Source of the DNA: Flavobacterium sp. SUN052 | GTDB taxonomy: Bacteria; Bacteroidota; Bacteroidia; Flavobacteriales; Flavobacteriaceae | NCBI RefSeq assembly: GCF_028867935.1 | Contig: NZ_JAPQNS010000019.1 | Span: forward strand, 62,001 to 126,000 | Direction: 5' to 3' | Length of the DNA: 64,000 bases | Part shown: one piece after another, positions 46,518-55,709 of the stretch | How the letters are laid out: each line of letters starts with the position of its first letter | How positions within the stretch are numbered: position 1 is the first letter of the stretch | The notes under the pieces: model-generated | Database searches by the model: none | Told to the model about the DNA's origin: nothing | Seen by the model: the letters and a program-made list of their open reading frames with translations, nothing else | Translations under genes and position numbers: made by a program

Positions 46518-48899
46518 ATGAGCGCTTCCGACAAATTGTCAGTACCTATTCGTTTCCTGAAACAAAGCACTTACCTGTTGCTGGTCTTTGGTTATTTAGT
46601 TTTGACTAGCAGTGCAACAGTAGCACAGCAGACACCCTCCCGCGTCGATCAATTGTCCGATGAGCAGGTGGCCGAATTTTATCGCAAAGCCCAAGCTAGT
46701 GGCCTCACAGAGATTCAAATCGAGCAAGCGGCTATGAGTCAGGGCTATACACTGGACGACGTTGCAAAAATGCGTCGGCGTATTTCCCAAATGCGGACTC
46801 AAAGTTCGCGCACAACGGGCCAAATCATCGCCGATTCAGGCATTGTCCGTTCGCTTCCCGACAACTTATCTCGGCCAATTCGCGATTCCCTCGTACTTCC
46901 TCGCCTGGATACGGTTCGGAAACCGGTTGTGTTTGGCGCTTCTTTATTTCAAAACGCGTCGCTCTCTTTTGAGCCAAATCTGCGCATTGCCACTCCACAG
47001 AGTTACGTCGTCGGTCCCGACGACGAGATCATAATCGACATCTACGGAGCTTCTGCTGACAATTATAAACTTCGTGTTAGCCCCGAGGGAACGGTAAAAG
47101 TGCAAAATCTCGCTCCGATTTTCGTGTCAGGTTTAACCATTGAACAAGCCGAACAACGAATTATTGGTCGTTTGCGCCAGGCCTATCAAGGGCTAAACCG
47201 TCCGGGTAGCGGAACCTACGCCAATATCTCTTTAGGACAAATCAGAAGCATTCGCATCACCATCGTCGGCGAAGTTATTCGGCCAGGCACCTATACTATT
47301 TCGTCGCTGGCCTCTGCTTTCAATGCGCTTTATCTGGCGGGTGGCCCTAACCCCGAGACTGGGTCGTTTCGAAAGATTGGTATCATTCGTGGTAATCGGG
47401 TTGTTCGTACCATCGACCTTTATGATTTTCTGCTTCGCGCCGATCAGCGTGATAACATCCGGCTTCAGGATCAGGATGTTATTCGCGTAGCAGACTACGA
47501 CGTTCGGGTTGAATTAGCGGGACAGGTTCGCCGACCAGCCATTTACGAAGTGCTACCGGGTGAAACGCTGAAAACAGTCTTGGGTTTTGCAGGCAACTAC
47601 ACTGATGAAGCCTATACAGCATCCATTTCGCTAAGGCGCAACACCCCCCGCGAACGCAAGATCTTTTCGATCACGCAGGATCAGCTAGCCACTTTTATCC
47701 CGCAACGGGGCGATAAATATACTATTGGCCGAATTCTCGAACGGTTCGAGAACCGTGTGCAACTCACAGGAGCCGTTATGCGTCCCGGCGAGTTTGCCCT
47801 CGAACCAGGGTTAAGCACAGTAAAAGAATTGATTCAGCGGGCTGATGGCCTCCGGAAAGATGCCTTTACCAACCGGGCCAATATTTTTCGGGAGCGGGAT
47901 AACATGGATATGGAAAACATTCCCTTCGACGTAGCCAAATTACTTCGGGGTGAGGTTGCCGATATTCCCTTGCTCCGCCAAGATAGTGTTGTCATTCAAT
48001 CAGTGCGTAATCTACGAGAGACGTATTCTATCAGCATCGAAGGTGCCGTAAATAATCCTGGTGACTACGCGTTCATCAATAATATGAGCGTAGCTGATTT
48101 GATCGCTCAAGCCGGAGGCTTTCAGGAAGGTGCTTCTGCATCGCGCATTGAGATTTCCCGGCGTATCCGCACCGACACTACGACTTCGGCAGTCACATCA
48201 ACTAGCGGCACTAGTCTGAATACGGTACAAATTTTCGCTTTCTCAGTTGATAAGAACCTGACGGTTGGTGACGAGGCATCAAATTTCACACTTGAACCGT
48301 TTGATATCGTCGCTGTTCGTTCAGCTCCCAATTACGAACCGCAACAGCGGGTATTCGTTAGTGGTGAAGTAATGTATCCTGGGAATTACGCCATCCTTAA
48401 CCGCTCCGAGCGAATTGCTGATCTTATCAAACTGGCAGGTGGTTTGAAAAACTCGGCCTATTTAGCAGGTGCACAGTTTAAAAGACGGGGCAATCTGGTA
48501 GCAGCTGATTTACGTACAATTATGGACAATCCAGCTAGTGAGCAGAACGTTCTGCTCGAAAACAGTGATACACTATATGTTGCCCGTCGATCGGAAGTAG
48601 TTGCGGTTCAGGGAGCCGTACTCAACCCGGTTTTAGTCAGTTTCGAGAAAGGGTTTCGCATTGATGATTACATCCGTCAGGCGGGAGGTTTCACAGAAAA
48701 CGCCCGTCGGAAGAAAACATACATTGCATACCAAAACGGCCGTAAAGACGTAGGCCGGTCATCAAGGGTAGAATCGGGTGCAACAATTGTAGTACCGTTT
48801 AAGCCATTAGACTCTAATCGGCTTACGCCCGTGGAGCGGATTACTATTTTGTCAGTATTAGGAACATTGACGTTGGCAGTAGCCAACTTTTTTAAATAA
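46518..48899 (+). CDS. Polysaccharide export outer-membrane protein (Poly_export / SLBB repeats)
   Basis: About 793 residues from ATG 46518 (MSASDKLSVPIRFLK), followed by a signal peptide ending near SATVAQQ. A Poly_export domain starts at about 150 (SYVVGPDDEIIIDIYGA), followed by several SLBB domains (for example VELAGQVRRPAIYEVLPG and VQLTGAVMRPGEFALEPG), and one C-terminal hydrophobic helix (TILSVLGTLTLAVANFF). It is a Wza-like channel protein, enlarged as usual in Bacteroidota, that carries the finished polysaccharide across the outer membrane. It opens the surface polysaccharide locus; the chain-length regulator follows 7 nt later. Confidence 0.92.
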   Translation: MSASDKLSVPIRFLKQSTYLLLVFGYLVLTSSATVAQQTPSRVDQLSDEQVAEFYRKAQASGLTEIQIEQAAMSQGYTLDDVAKMRRRISQMRTQSSRTTGQIIADSGIVRSLPDNLSRPIRDSLVLPRLDTVRKPVVFGASLFQNASLSFEPNLRIATPQSYVVGPDDEIIIDIYGASADNYKLRVSPEGTVKVQNLAPIFVSGLTIEQAEQRIIGRLRQAYQGLNRPGSGTYANISLGQIRSIRITIVGEVIRPGTYTISSLASAFNALYLAGGPNPETGSFRKIGIIRGNRVVRTIDLYDFLLRADQRDNIRLQDQDVIRVADYDVRVELAGQVRRPAIYEVLPGETLKTVLGFAGNYTDEAYTASISLRRNTPRERKIFSITQDQLATFIPQRGDKYTIGRILERFENRVQLTGAVMRPGEFALEPGLSTVKELIQRADGLRKDAFTNRANIFRERDNMDMENIPFDVAKLLRGEVADIPLLRQDSVVIQSVRNLRETYSISIEGAVNNPGDYAFINNMSVADLIAQAGGFQEGASASRIEISRRIRTDTTTSAVTSTSGTSLNTVQIFAFSVDKNLTVGDEASNFTLEPFDIVAVRSAPNYEPQQRVFVSGEVMYPGNYAILNRSERIADLIKLAGGLKNSAYLAGAQFKRRGNLVAADLRTIMDNPASEQNVLLENSDTLYVARRSEVVAVQGAVLNPVLVSFEKGFRIDDYIRQAGGFTENARRKKTYIAYQNGRKDVGRSSRVESGATIVVPFKPLDSNRLTPVERITILSVLGTLTLAVANFFK

Positions 48900-48906
48900 A
48901 AGTAGT

Positions 48907-49986
48907 ATGTCAGTAGTCGAGCAGGGATCGAGCTTGTCCAACGATGAACTGATTGAAATTCGGGTCAGCGATATTAGTCATTTTCTGCGACGTAGCCGTC
49001 GGGCCATGCTTTTAGGGGGTTTTATTGGCCTCGTGTTGGGTGTACTATTCGCTTTCTCAAAGTCTAACGAATACAGTTCTCAGGTCACTGTCATGCCCGA
49101 AGTACAAAGTAAAGGAGGGGGGCTGGGGAACTTGGGCTCGTTAGCAGGTTTAGCCGGTATTAATTTGGATTACATTTCCGGCGCAGGCGATGCTATCCGA
49201 CCTGACCTGTATCCTAACGTGTTACAGAGCGTTCCGTTTGCACTAGATCTTTTAAAGCGCCCTGTTTATTCAAAAGAATTTAAACGAACCCAACCTCTGG
49301 GTGCTTACTTGACGCAACATAGCGAGGGCACATTTGGCACCTGGTTATCTACTCTGTTAAGTTTTGGCGGTAGCAAACAAGAAGAAGTATCCGATCCTGG
49401 GAATAGCAGTGGAGCCTTACAGGTTACTAAACAGCAAGATGAGCAAATAAAAGAAATACAAGGGCGAGTGATAGCTGAATATGATCGAAAATCGGGTATT
49501 GTGACGCTTTCAGCTACTATGCCCGATCCAGTTGTAGCTGCCTCGGTGGCCAAACTTTCGCTCGATTACTTAACGAACTATGCTATTACCTATCGCACCG
49601 AAAAAGCTCGCCAGCAAGTTGATTTTTTAAATCGACAGGTGGCAAATTCTAAACAACGGTATCAGGAAGCAGAAGTAGCTTTATCAAGTTATCGGGATCG
49701 TAACCGTAGTCTATTTCTGAACACGGCCAAAATCGAGGAGCAACGTATTCAAGCTGAATTTTTGTTAGCACAGGATTTGTACAATAATCTGTCGAAGCAG
49801 CTTGAGATGGCAAAAATCAAAGTTCAGGAAGAGACGCCTGTCTTTAAAACTCTTGGACCAGCGCAAGTACCTCTAAAAAAGAGTGGGCCTAAGCGGACAA
49901 TGTACATGGCTATTGGTACTTTACTAGGAGTTGTAATCGCGGTTGCATCGGGAGTGGGGAAACAATTGTTAAACTCACGAAAGTAA
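48907..49986 (+). CDS. Wzz/GumC-type polysaccharide chain-length determinant
   Basis: A 359-residue inner-membrane protein with two transmembrane helices (about 34-52, AMLLGGFIGLVLGVLFAF, and about 333-352) enclosing a large periplasmic coiled-coil region (about 220-310, ending near LEMAKIKVQEET). A Pro-rich motif precedes the second helix. No tyrosine-kinase domain is fused. It works with the Wzy polymerase at 55710 and the export channel upstream to set chain length. It is tightly spaced with both neighbours. Confidence 0.9.
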   Translation: MSVVEQGSSLSNDELIEIRVSDISHFLRRSRRAMLLGGFIGLVLGVLFAFSKSNEYSSQVTVMPEVQSKGGGLGNLGSLAGLAGINLDYISGAGDAIRPDLYPNVLQSVPFALDLLKRPVYSKEFKRTQPLGAYLTQHSEGTFGTWLSTLLSFGGSKQEEVSDPGNSSGALQVTKQQDEQIKEIQGRVIAEYDRKSGIVTLSATMPDPVVAASVAKLSLDYLTNYAITYRTEKARQQVDFLNRQVANSKQRYQEAEVALSSYRDRNRSLFLNTAKIEEQRIQAEFLLAQDLYNNLSKQLEMAKIKVQEETPVFKTLGPAQVPLKKSGPKRTMYMAIGTLLGVVIAVASGVGKQLLNSRK

Positions 49987-49996
49987 AGTCACAGAA

Positions 49997-51358
49997 ATGT
50001 TGGAAAGAATTTGGTGTCAGTTTATTTCACAAATACCAGTGCGAAATAGTAATCTTGCGAAAACTATAATTGTATCTGTAATCTACAAGGCATTAAATGT
50101 CATCGTACAATTTGTACTTATCCGAATTACGCTCTCTTACTTGGGCAGTAATGATTACGGCTTTTGGATGGTTTTAAGTACTATATTTACTAGCTTTAAT
50201 ATATTTGACTTTGGGCTTGGCAATGGCCTCCGGAATAAATTAACGCAAGCTTTGTCAGACAATGACTACGTTTCTGCCAAGCAATATGTGAGCACTACCT
50301 ATCTTGCTTTGACAGGCATTTTTACATTTATTTTTTTCACGGGCTTTTTAGCATGGCCATTCATCGATTGGAACTGGGTCTTTAATGCTATATCTGTTCC
50401 AAAAGAGACTGTAAATCTTATAACATTGGTTACACTAGCGATGTTTTGCTTAAGACTCGTTACCAATTTGTTAACTTCGATACTTTTAGCTATTCACAAA
50501 GCTGACACTGTAGAGCTGATTAACTTGATAATAAATGCAGTAACACTTTTAAGCATTTTACTAATAAAATGGAGTCAACCAACTTCTCCATTATTCATTA
50601 CAACCTTTTTATATGGATTTATTCCTGTCTTTGTATTGATCATAGCGAGCCTTTACGTTTTCAATAAAGATGTTAGAATCCGGCCTGGAATTCATTACGT
50701 AAAGAGGGATGCACTTTCAGCCCTTAAGGGACTTGGAAGCCAATTTTTCATTCTACAAATATGTAGCATGATTTTCGTAACAGCTCCCAGCTTCATAATA
50801 GCACATTTATTTTCTACGAGTGAGGTTACGACATACACCATTGTATATAGATACTTAAGCCTACTCATAGTCTTATCAAACGTGATTATTGTTCCTTATT
50901 GGTCGCGTATCACGGAGGCAGCACATCTCAATAATTTTGGCTGGATAAGAAAGGCGGTTATGAGTTTAATAATACTTTGGCTAGTAGGCTGTCTTATTGC
51001 AACTTGTTTAGTTCTTGTCTCTGATTGGTTTTTCGACATTTGGCTAGGCGAGGATAATCCTAAAGCTCCTTGGATGTTAACTCTTATCACAGCTATATCT
51101 GTAATGGTTATGATATTCAATACCATATTTTCTACTGTCTTGAACGCGGTAAGTAAGATCAGACTACAGTTGTTTTTGGGTGTTTTGGTAGCAGGGTCGA
51201 GTATTCCTCTCATGGTAGTAATTACCCAACAATTCCATTTCGGTCTAGTCACAATTCCGTTAACTCTAATTCTTTGTATGGTACCTACACTCATTTTGCA
51301 GCCATTGCAATACTTCAAAGTGATCAAAGGAGAAGCAAGAGGTATCTGGAATAAATAA
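49997..51358 (+). CDS. wzx: Oligosaccharide flippase (Wzx-like, MATE/MVF superfamily)
   Basis: A 453-residue multi-pass protein with about 12 hydrophobic segments. The start region VIYKALNVIVQFVLIRITLS and GSNDYGFWMVLSTIF is characteristic of polysaccharide flippases. It should turn the lipid-linked repeat unit to the periplasmic face. Base composition drops sharply in GC from about this gene onward. It is preceded by the Wzz gene and followed by an aminotransferase gene, a normal order for a Wzx/Wzy locus. Confidence 0.88.
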   Translation: MLERIWCQFISQIPVRNSNLAKTIIVSVIYKALNVIVQFVLIRITLSYLGSNDYGFWMVLSTIFTSFNIFDFGLGNGLRNKLTQALSDNDYVSAKQYVSTTYLALTGIFTFIFFTGFLAWPFIDWNWVFNAISVPKETVNLITLVTLAMFCLRLVTNLLTSILLAIHKADTVELINLIINAVTLLSILLIKWSQPTSPLFITTFLYGFIPVFVLIIASLYVFNKDVRIRPGIHYVKRDALSALKGLGSQFFILQICSMIFVTAPSFIIAHLFSTSEVTTYTIVYRYLSLLIVLSNVIIVPYWSRITEAAHLNNFGWIRKAVMSLIILWLVGCLIATCLVLVSDWFFDIWLGEDNPKAPWMLTLITAISVMVMIFNTIFSTVLNAVSKIRLQLFLGVLVAGSSIPLMVVITQQFHFGLVTIPLTLILCMVPTLILQPLQYFKVIKGEARGIWNK

Positions 51359-51377
51359 CAATTAAAGCAATAAGCTA

Positions 51378-52496
51378 ATGAGCAAGTTCATCCCTGTCTA
51401 TGAGCCTTCTTTGACTGGAAACGAAAAGAAATACGTAATAGAATGCCTGGATTCATCATGGATTTCATCAAAAGGTAAATTTGTTGATGCCTTCGAGCAC
51501 GGAATTGCCGACTTTCTTCACGCGAAGCATGCCGTTACAGTTAGTAATGGTACAGTTGCGTTGCATTTAGCTCTTGTAGCTCTTGGCATAGGTCCTGGTG
51601 ACGAAATAATTGTTCCAACATTGACCTATATCGCTTCGGTAAATGCTATTCATTATACTGGAGCAACCCCTGTTTTTGTAGATTCTGAACAGGATACTTG
51701 GCAGATGTCCCCTTCGGATATAATCGACAAAATCACTCCTCGAACAAAGGCCATTATGTGCGTGCATTTGTACGGGCATCCTTGTAACATGGGAGCCTTG
51801 ACAGCTATTTCACAACAGCACCAATTATTCCTAATAGAAGATTGTGCTGAAGCACTCGGCTCAACTTATAACGGACAGCATGTTGGAACATTTGGCGACA
51901 TTGCAACCTTTAGTTTTTACGGTAATAAGACAATAACCACTGGAGAAGGCGGAATGGTAGTAACCAATGACAAAACCTTATATGACAGATGCGTCCATTA
52001 CAAGGGGCAGGGACTGGCTAAATACCGTCAGTATTGGCACGATGTTGTTGGTTACAATTATCGTATGACAAACATATGTGCTGCAATTGGCTTAGCTCAA
52101 TTAGAGCAAATTGAAGAATTCCTCCACAAAAAACAACAGATTGCTTCTTGGTATCGACAAGCATTAAAGGGATCTGATTATACATTTCATGAACCTATAG
52201 GCAATGTGTATCATTCATATTGGATGTGTTCAATACTAGTTAGCCAAGCCCAGAATCGTGACCCTCTTCGCGATCATTTGCAAAAATTAGGTATAGAAAC
52301 GCGACCACTTTTTTACCCCGTTCATACTATGCCTATGTATGCTCAAAAATTTGCACGGCACCGAGTTGCTGAAGATTTAGGTTGGCGGGGCATGAATATA
52401 CCTAGTTACCCCGGCCTGAGTTACGACGAAGTATCTTTCATTGCTGAAAGTATTTTATCCTTTCAGCAAAATAACTATGCTCATACAACCCATTGA
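51378..52496 (+). CDS. per: GDP-perosamine synthase-like DegT/DnrJ aminotransferase
   Basis: A 372-residue PLP enzyme. PLP Lys184 lies in FYGNKTITTGEGGMV, and the phosphate-binding part in TVSNGTVALHLAL. Large blocks (IPVYEPSLTGNEKKYV, DSSWISSKGKFVDAFE, EDCAEALGST, YWHDVVGYNYRMTN) resemble RfbE of Vibrio cholerae, which makes GDP-perosamine from GDP-4-keto-6-deoxymannose. The supplying dehydratase is not in this window. The acetyltransferase just downstream (20-nt overlap) might acetylate the amino sugar. The sugar assignment is by resemblance recalled from memory, not by a search. Confidence 0.82.
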   Translation: MSKFIPVYEPSLTGNEKKYVIECLDSSWISSKGKFVDAFEHGIADFLHAKHAVTVSNGTVALHLALVALGIGPGDEIIVPTLTYIASVNAIHYTGATPVFVDSEQDTWQMSPSDIIDKITPRTKAIMCVHLYGHPCNMGALTAISQQHQLFLIEDCAEALGSTYNGQHVGTFGDIATFSFYGNKTITTGEGGMVVTNDKTLYDRCVHYKGQGLAKYRQYWHDVVGYNYRMTNICAAIGLAQLEQIEEFLHKKQQIASWYRQALKGSDYTFHEPIGNVYHSYWMCSILVSQAQNRDPLRDHLQKLGIETRPLFYPVHTMPMYAQKFARHRVAEDLGWRGMNIPSYPGLSYDEVSFIAESILSFQQNNYAHTTH

Positions 52497-52896
52497 TCAG
52501 TCTTATTTACCATTGCTTTCGACTTTGATAGGTCGTTTGGGAGCAGGTGCTGAAACCTTTCGGTACTTTGACAAGCGACCTATTAATATTGTTTTGACCC
52601 ACGAAGCGGCCTTACTCATGCTCGACGGAGAAGAACCAGTAGCATATGGACACCTTGAACGAGAAGGCGATGTAGTTTGGTTGGGTGTTGCTGTAGCTCA
52701 AAGTTACCTTGGTCAAGGGAGAGGCAAACAAATGGTTCAGGCATTATTAGATGAGGCCAGAGCAGGTGACATAACTGTGATTTATTTGACAGTTGATAAA
52801 ACAAACCTACCTGCTATTAATCTGTATGAAAAAATAGGGTTTGTTGTCGACTCTGAAGGTCCCCACTACTGGAAATATCGTTATCAGGTACAATGA
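52477..52896 (+). CDS. GNAT family N-acetyltransferase
   Basis: A 139-residue protein from ATG 52477 (MLIQPIDQSYLPLL); the frame continues upstream to a TTG but the ATG fits better. The acetyl-CoA binding motif is GVAVAQSYLGQGRGKQMVQA, and the terminal fold has AINLYEKIGFVV. It overlaps the aminotransferase by 20 nt and the next glycosyltransferase by 4 nt (ATGA). Position suggests N-acetylation of the amino sugar; a protein or small-molecule target is possible. Confidence 0.82.
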   Translation: MLIQPIDQSYLPLLSTLIGRLGAGAETFRYFDKRPINIVLTHEAALLMLDGEEPVAYGHLEREGDVVWLGVAVAQSYLGQGRGKQMVQALLDEARAGDITVIYLTVDKTNLPAINLYEKIGFVVDSEGPHYWKYRYQVQ

Positions 52897-54089
52897 ATAT
52901 TCTCTATTACGTGCCACATTTATCTCAAGCAAGTGGCGGTATTCGTCAGTATGCCTGCGCAATGCTGGAAGCACTATCAGAAGACAAAGAGAATACTTAC
53001 TTCGTTGTGCATAACGGTCAGGATGATATTCTAATGGGCATTTTACACCGTAACCCTCACATCATTCACATTTCACCAACGGTTGGTAAGGAGCGCTGGT
53101 ACGAACGATTGACCACAGATGGGACAAAACTGGTAAACCAGATCTTGAAATCTAGGAAGAAAGGGCAAACACTACGAATCGGAAGTTACGTGGATCGGCT
53201 TTGCCAGCGTTATAAAATTGACGTTGTACACTGCCCTTACCAACATGCTCCACATACATTGCGGCCAGTGATAGCCACGATGCATGATGTTCAAGAAATC
53301 CACTTACCTGAACTTTTTACCCCTGCAGAACGCGCGGAGAGGGCCGTTATATTCATGGGGATAGCGGAACGGGCGACTCATATAGTAGTAAGTTTTAGTC
53401 ATGTGAAGCATGATATGGTCAAGTTCTTTGGACGAAAACTTGACTCAGTAAGCGTATGTCCACTTAATCTTAACAAAATGTGGTTCGATGAGTTTACGGA
53501 GTCAGATTTGTTATCGCGACAAGGGTTAGACCTGCCCAACTCGTATTGTCTGTATCCAGCTGCAACTTGGCCCCACAAAAACCATAAAACTTTATTTGAA
53601 GCATTGGCTTTAATTCGCGAGAGTTACGGTCATCAAATAAATCTGATTTGCACTGGTCATAAAAATGAACACTATGACACTCTGCGTACTCAAATTGATT
53701 CTCTCGCCCTTAATAATCAGGTTCATTTCAAGGGAGTAATTGATGAACATACTCTGTACAGTCTTTACAAACACGCGCAAGCAGTTGTAATACCAACTTT
53801 GTATGAAGCAGGAAGTTATCCCTTATTTGAGAGTTTATTCTTAGGCATTCCAGTTGTATGTTCAGGGGTTACATCTTTACCAGAAACAATTGCCGACCCT
53901 ACTTTCTTATTTAATCCATGGGACAAACATCAAATTTCTGATCTGCTTGTAAAAATTATGACTAATTCTGAGTACAGGAATAAGAACCTGCAAATCGGGC
54001 AACTAAGATCACAGGAACTGCGAAAACAAACTCCTCTGCATTCTATAAAAGAAGTTTACAAGAAAGCTCGAGCTTATGACAACGTATGA
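52893..54089 (+). CDS. Glycosyltransferase family 4 protein
   Basis: A 398-residue GT-B enzyme. The acceptor lobe opens with MNILYYVPHLSQASGGIRQY, the glycine-rich loop typical of GT4. The donor lobe has LYPAATWPHKNHKTLFEAL and LYEAGSYPLFESLFLGIPVV, with the E-x7-E motif. It is coupled to the acetyltransferase by an ATGA overlap. It should add one sugar of the repeat unit on the cytoplasmic side; which sugar is not visible. Confidence 0.88.
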   Translation: MNILYYVPHLSQASGGIRQYACAMLEALSEDKENTYFVVHNGQDDILMGILHRNPHIIHISPTVGKERWYERLTTDGTKLVNQILKSRKKGQTLRIGSYVDRLCQRYKIDVVHCPYQHAPHTLRPVIATMHDVQEIHLPELFTPAERAERAVIFMGIAERATHIVVSFSHVKHDMVKFFGRKLDSVSVCPLNLNKMWFDEFTESDLLSRQGLDLPNSYCLYPAATWPHKNHKTLFEALALIRESYGHQINLICTGHKNEHYDTLRTQIDSLALNNQVHFKGVIDEHTLYSLYKHAQAVVIPTLYEAGSYPLFESLFLGIPVVCSGVTSLPETIADPTFLFNPWDKHQISDLLVKIMTNSEYRNKNLQIGQLRSQELRKQTPLHSIKEVYKKARAYDNV

Positions 54090-54120
54090 ACTGTTTGTAA
54101 ATGTCTAAAATTCTTAAGAT

Positions 54121-54855
54121 ATGATCCGCCCACTTGTATCTGTGATTACAGTCGTTTACAACGCTAGCCAAACTTTGGAAGCAACAATAAAAAGTGTTGT
54201 TAGTCAAGACAAGGATTTGGTTGAGTATTGGATTATTGACGGAGGAAGTACAGATGGATCAGTAGATATTATTCGTCAGTATGAGCAACAACTAGCAGGT
54301 TGGATCAGCGAACCGGATATGGGTATTTACGATGCCATGAACAAAGGTATTGATCGTTCCCAAGGGCAGTGGTTGTATTTTTTGGGTGGAGACGACACAT
54401 TAAGGCCAGACATTATAAATGAAATCAAACCGCATTTAGACGGAAAGTACTCAATAGTGTTTGGCGAAGTCATGTTTGATAATGGCGCCCATTATAGATC
54501 TTTTTTGGGCCCAAGAACATTGCTACAAAATACGGTCCATCATCAGAGTGCGTTTTATAATTCCTCAGTATTCACCAGTTATCGTTATGATCCGACATTA
54601 ACGATTGTATCAGAATATGATATCCACTTACGATTATACACCGAGAAGGCATCAACAAATAGTCTTCCAATAATAATTGCCGACTGTGCAACTGGAGGAG
54701 CTAGTAGCCAGCTGAATCGTTCATTAAAAGAAACCAATCGAGTTAGAAATCAACACGTAAAAAATAAATACCTGCTTACCTTCTTATCTGCATTCTTACG
54801 TTTATACTATGCCCAGAAAAAAATAAGATTTTTGCTTTATGGACATCGCGTCTAA
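54121..54855 (+). CDS. Glycosyltransferase family 2 protein (first of a tandem pair)
   Basis: A 244-residue GT-A enzyme: SVITVVYNASQTLEATIKSV at the start, then IDGGSTDGS, and the metal-binding region FLGGDDTLRPD. It belongs to the WcaA-like group with ISEPDMGIYDAMNKG. The gene 28 nt downstream encodes a similar protein of almost the same length, so the two look like an old duplication. It should transfer one sugar of the repeat unit. Confidence 0.88.
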   Translation: MIRPLVSVITVVYNASQTLEATIKSVVSQDKDLVEYWIIDGGSTDGSVDIIRQYEQQLAGWISEPDMGIYDAMNKGIDRSQGQWLYFLGGDDTLRPDIINEIKPHLDGKYSIVFGEVMFDNGAHYRSFLGPRTLLQNTVHHQSAFYNSSVFTSYRYDPTLTIVSEYDIHLRLYTEKASTNSLPIIIADCATGGASSQLNRSLKETNRVRNQHVKNKYLLTFLSAFLRLYYAQKKIRFLLYGHRV

Positions 54856-54883
54856 TTAATTGCTGTAAAATTATTATTTAACA

Positions 54884-55660
54884 ATGAATCAACCATTTTT
54901 TTCAATAATCATTACTGTACTAAACGGTGGAAAAACTATAGAAGCCTGTTTACAAAGTATTGCTCAACAGATTTTCGCTGATTTCGAGTTGGTAATAGTC
55001 GATGGAGGAAGTAGTGACCAAACAGTAGAACTTATTAAAAATAGTACAGTAAAAAATAAAACTCTAAAAATAGTACCAAAGCTTGGGCTGTATGCTGGTT
55101 TAAATATGGGAGTAAGGCTATCATCTGGCAAATGGTTATATTTTATGGGAGCTGATGATGCATTACATTCTTTTGACACATTACAACGAGTAGCAAATGA
55201 AATTAAAAATAAGAGAAGTGATACTAAGGTAGTAGTTGGCGAAGTGCATTTTTTAAAGCAAAGCTATGTACATCGACCTATGTTTGGGTCACCTTATTTA
55301 ATGCGTCATCAAGTTCATCATCAAGGGGTATTTTATGATAGGACTATATTCAATGAGCTACAATACGATGAAAAAATGCGTATTGCTTCAGACTATGAAT
55401 TAAATCTGAAGCTATCTCTACTTAGAATATCACATGAAGCAATGGGTTTCATAATTTGTGATTTTGGTGGAGACGGTATAAGCGAAAATCAAATGAAGCA
55501 GGGCTATTTAGAGATGCAACAAATCCATAGAAGACTATTTGATGGCTTACTTGGTAGCTGGGCAGTAAAGTACTTTTGGATACGACGTAAAACTGGAGCA
55601 ATTATTCGGCGATATAACCTTTTAGCTGTCAGAGATGGCATTAAAAGGGTTTTCGGATAG
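54884..55660 (+). CDS. Glycosyltransferase family 2 protein (second of a tandem pair)
   Basis: A 258-residue GT-A enzyme related to its upstream neighbour: SIIITVLNGGKTIEACLQSI, VDGGSSDQTVELI, and KWLYFMGADDALHSFD. The usual DMGIYDAMNKG segment is changed to KLGLYAGLNMG, so the acceptor region may differ. Very AT-rich. Expected to add another sugar of the repeat. Confidence 0.87.
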   Translation: MNQPFFSIIITVLNGGKTIEACLQSIAQQIFADFELVIVDGGSSDQTVELIKNSTVKNKTLKIVPKLGLYAGLNMGVRLSSGKWLYFMGADDALHSFDTLQRVANEIKNKRSDTKVVVGEVHFLKQSYVHRPMFGSPYLMRHQVHHQGVFYDRTIFNELQYDEKMRIASDYELNLKLSLLRISHEAMGFIICDFGGDGISENQMKQGYLEMQQIHRRLFDGLLGSWAVKYFWIRRKTGAIIRRYNLLAVRDGIKRVFG

Positions 55661-55709
55661 TAGCAAGACTATTGCCTTAGCTGGAGTTCTATTATAGACT
55701 GGAAATATT

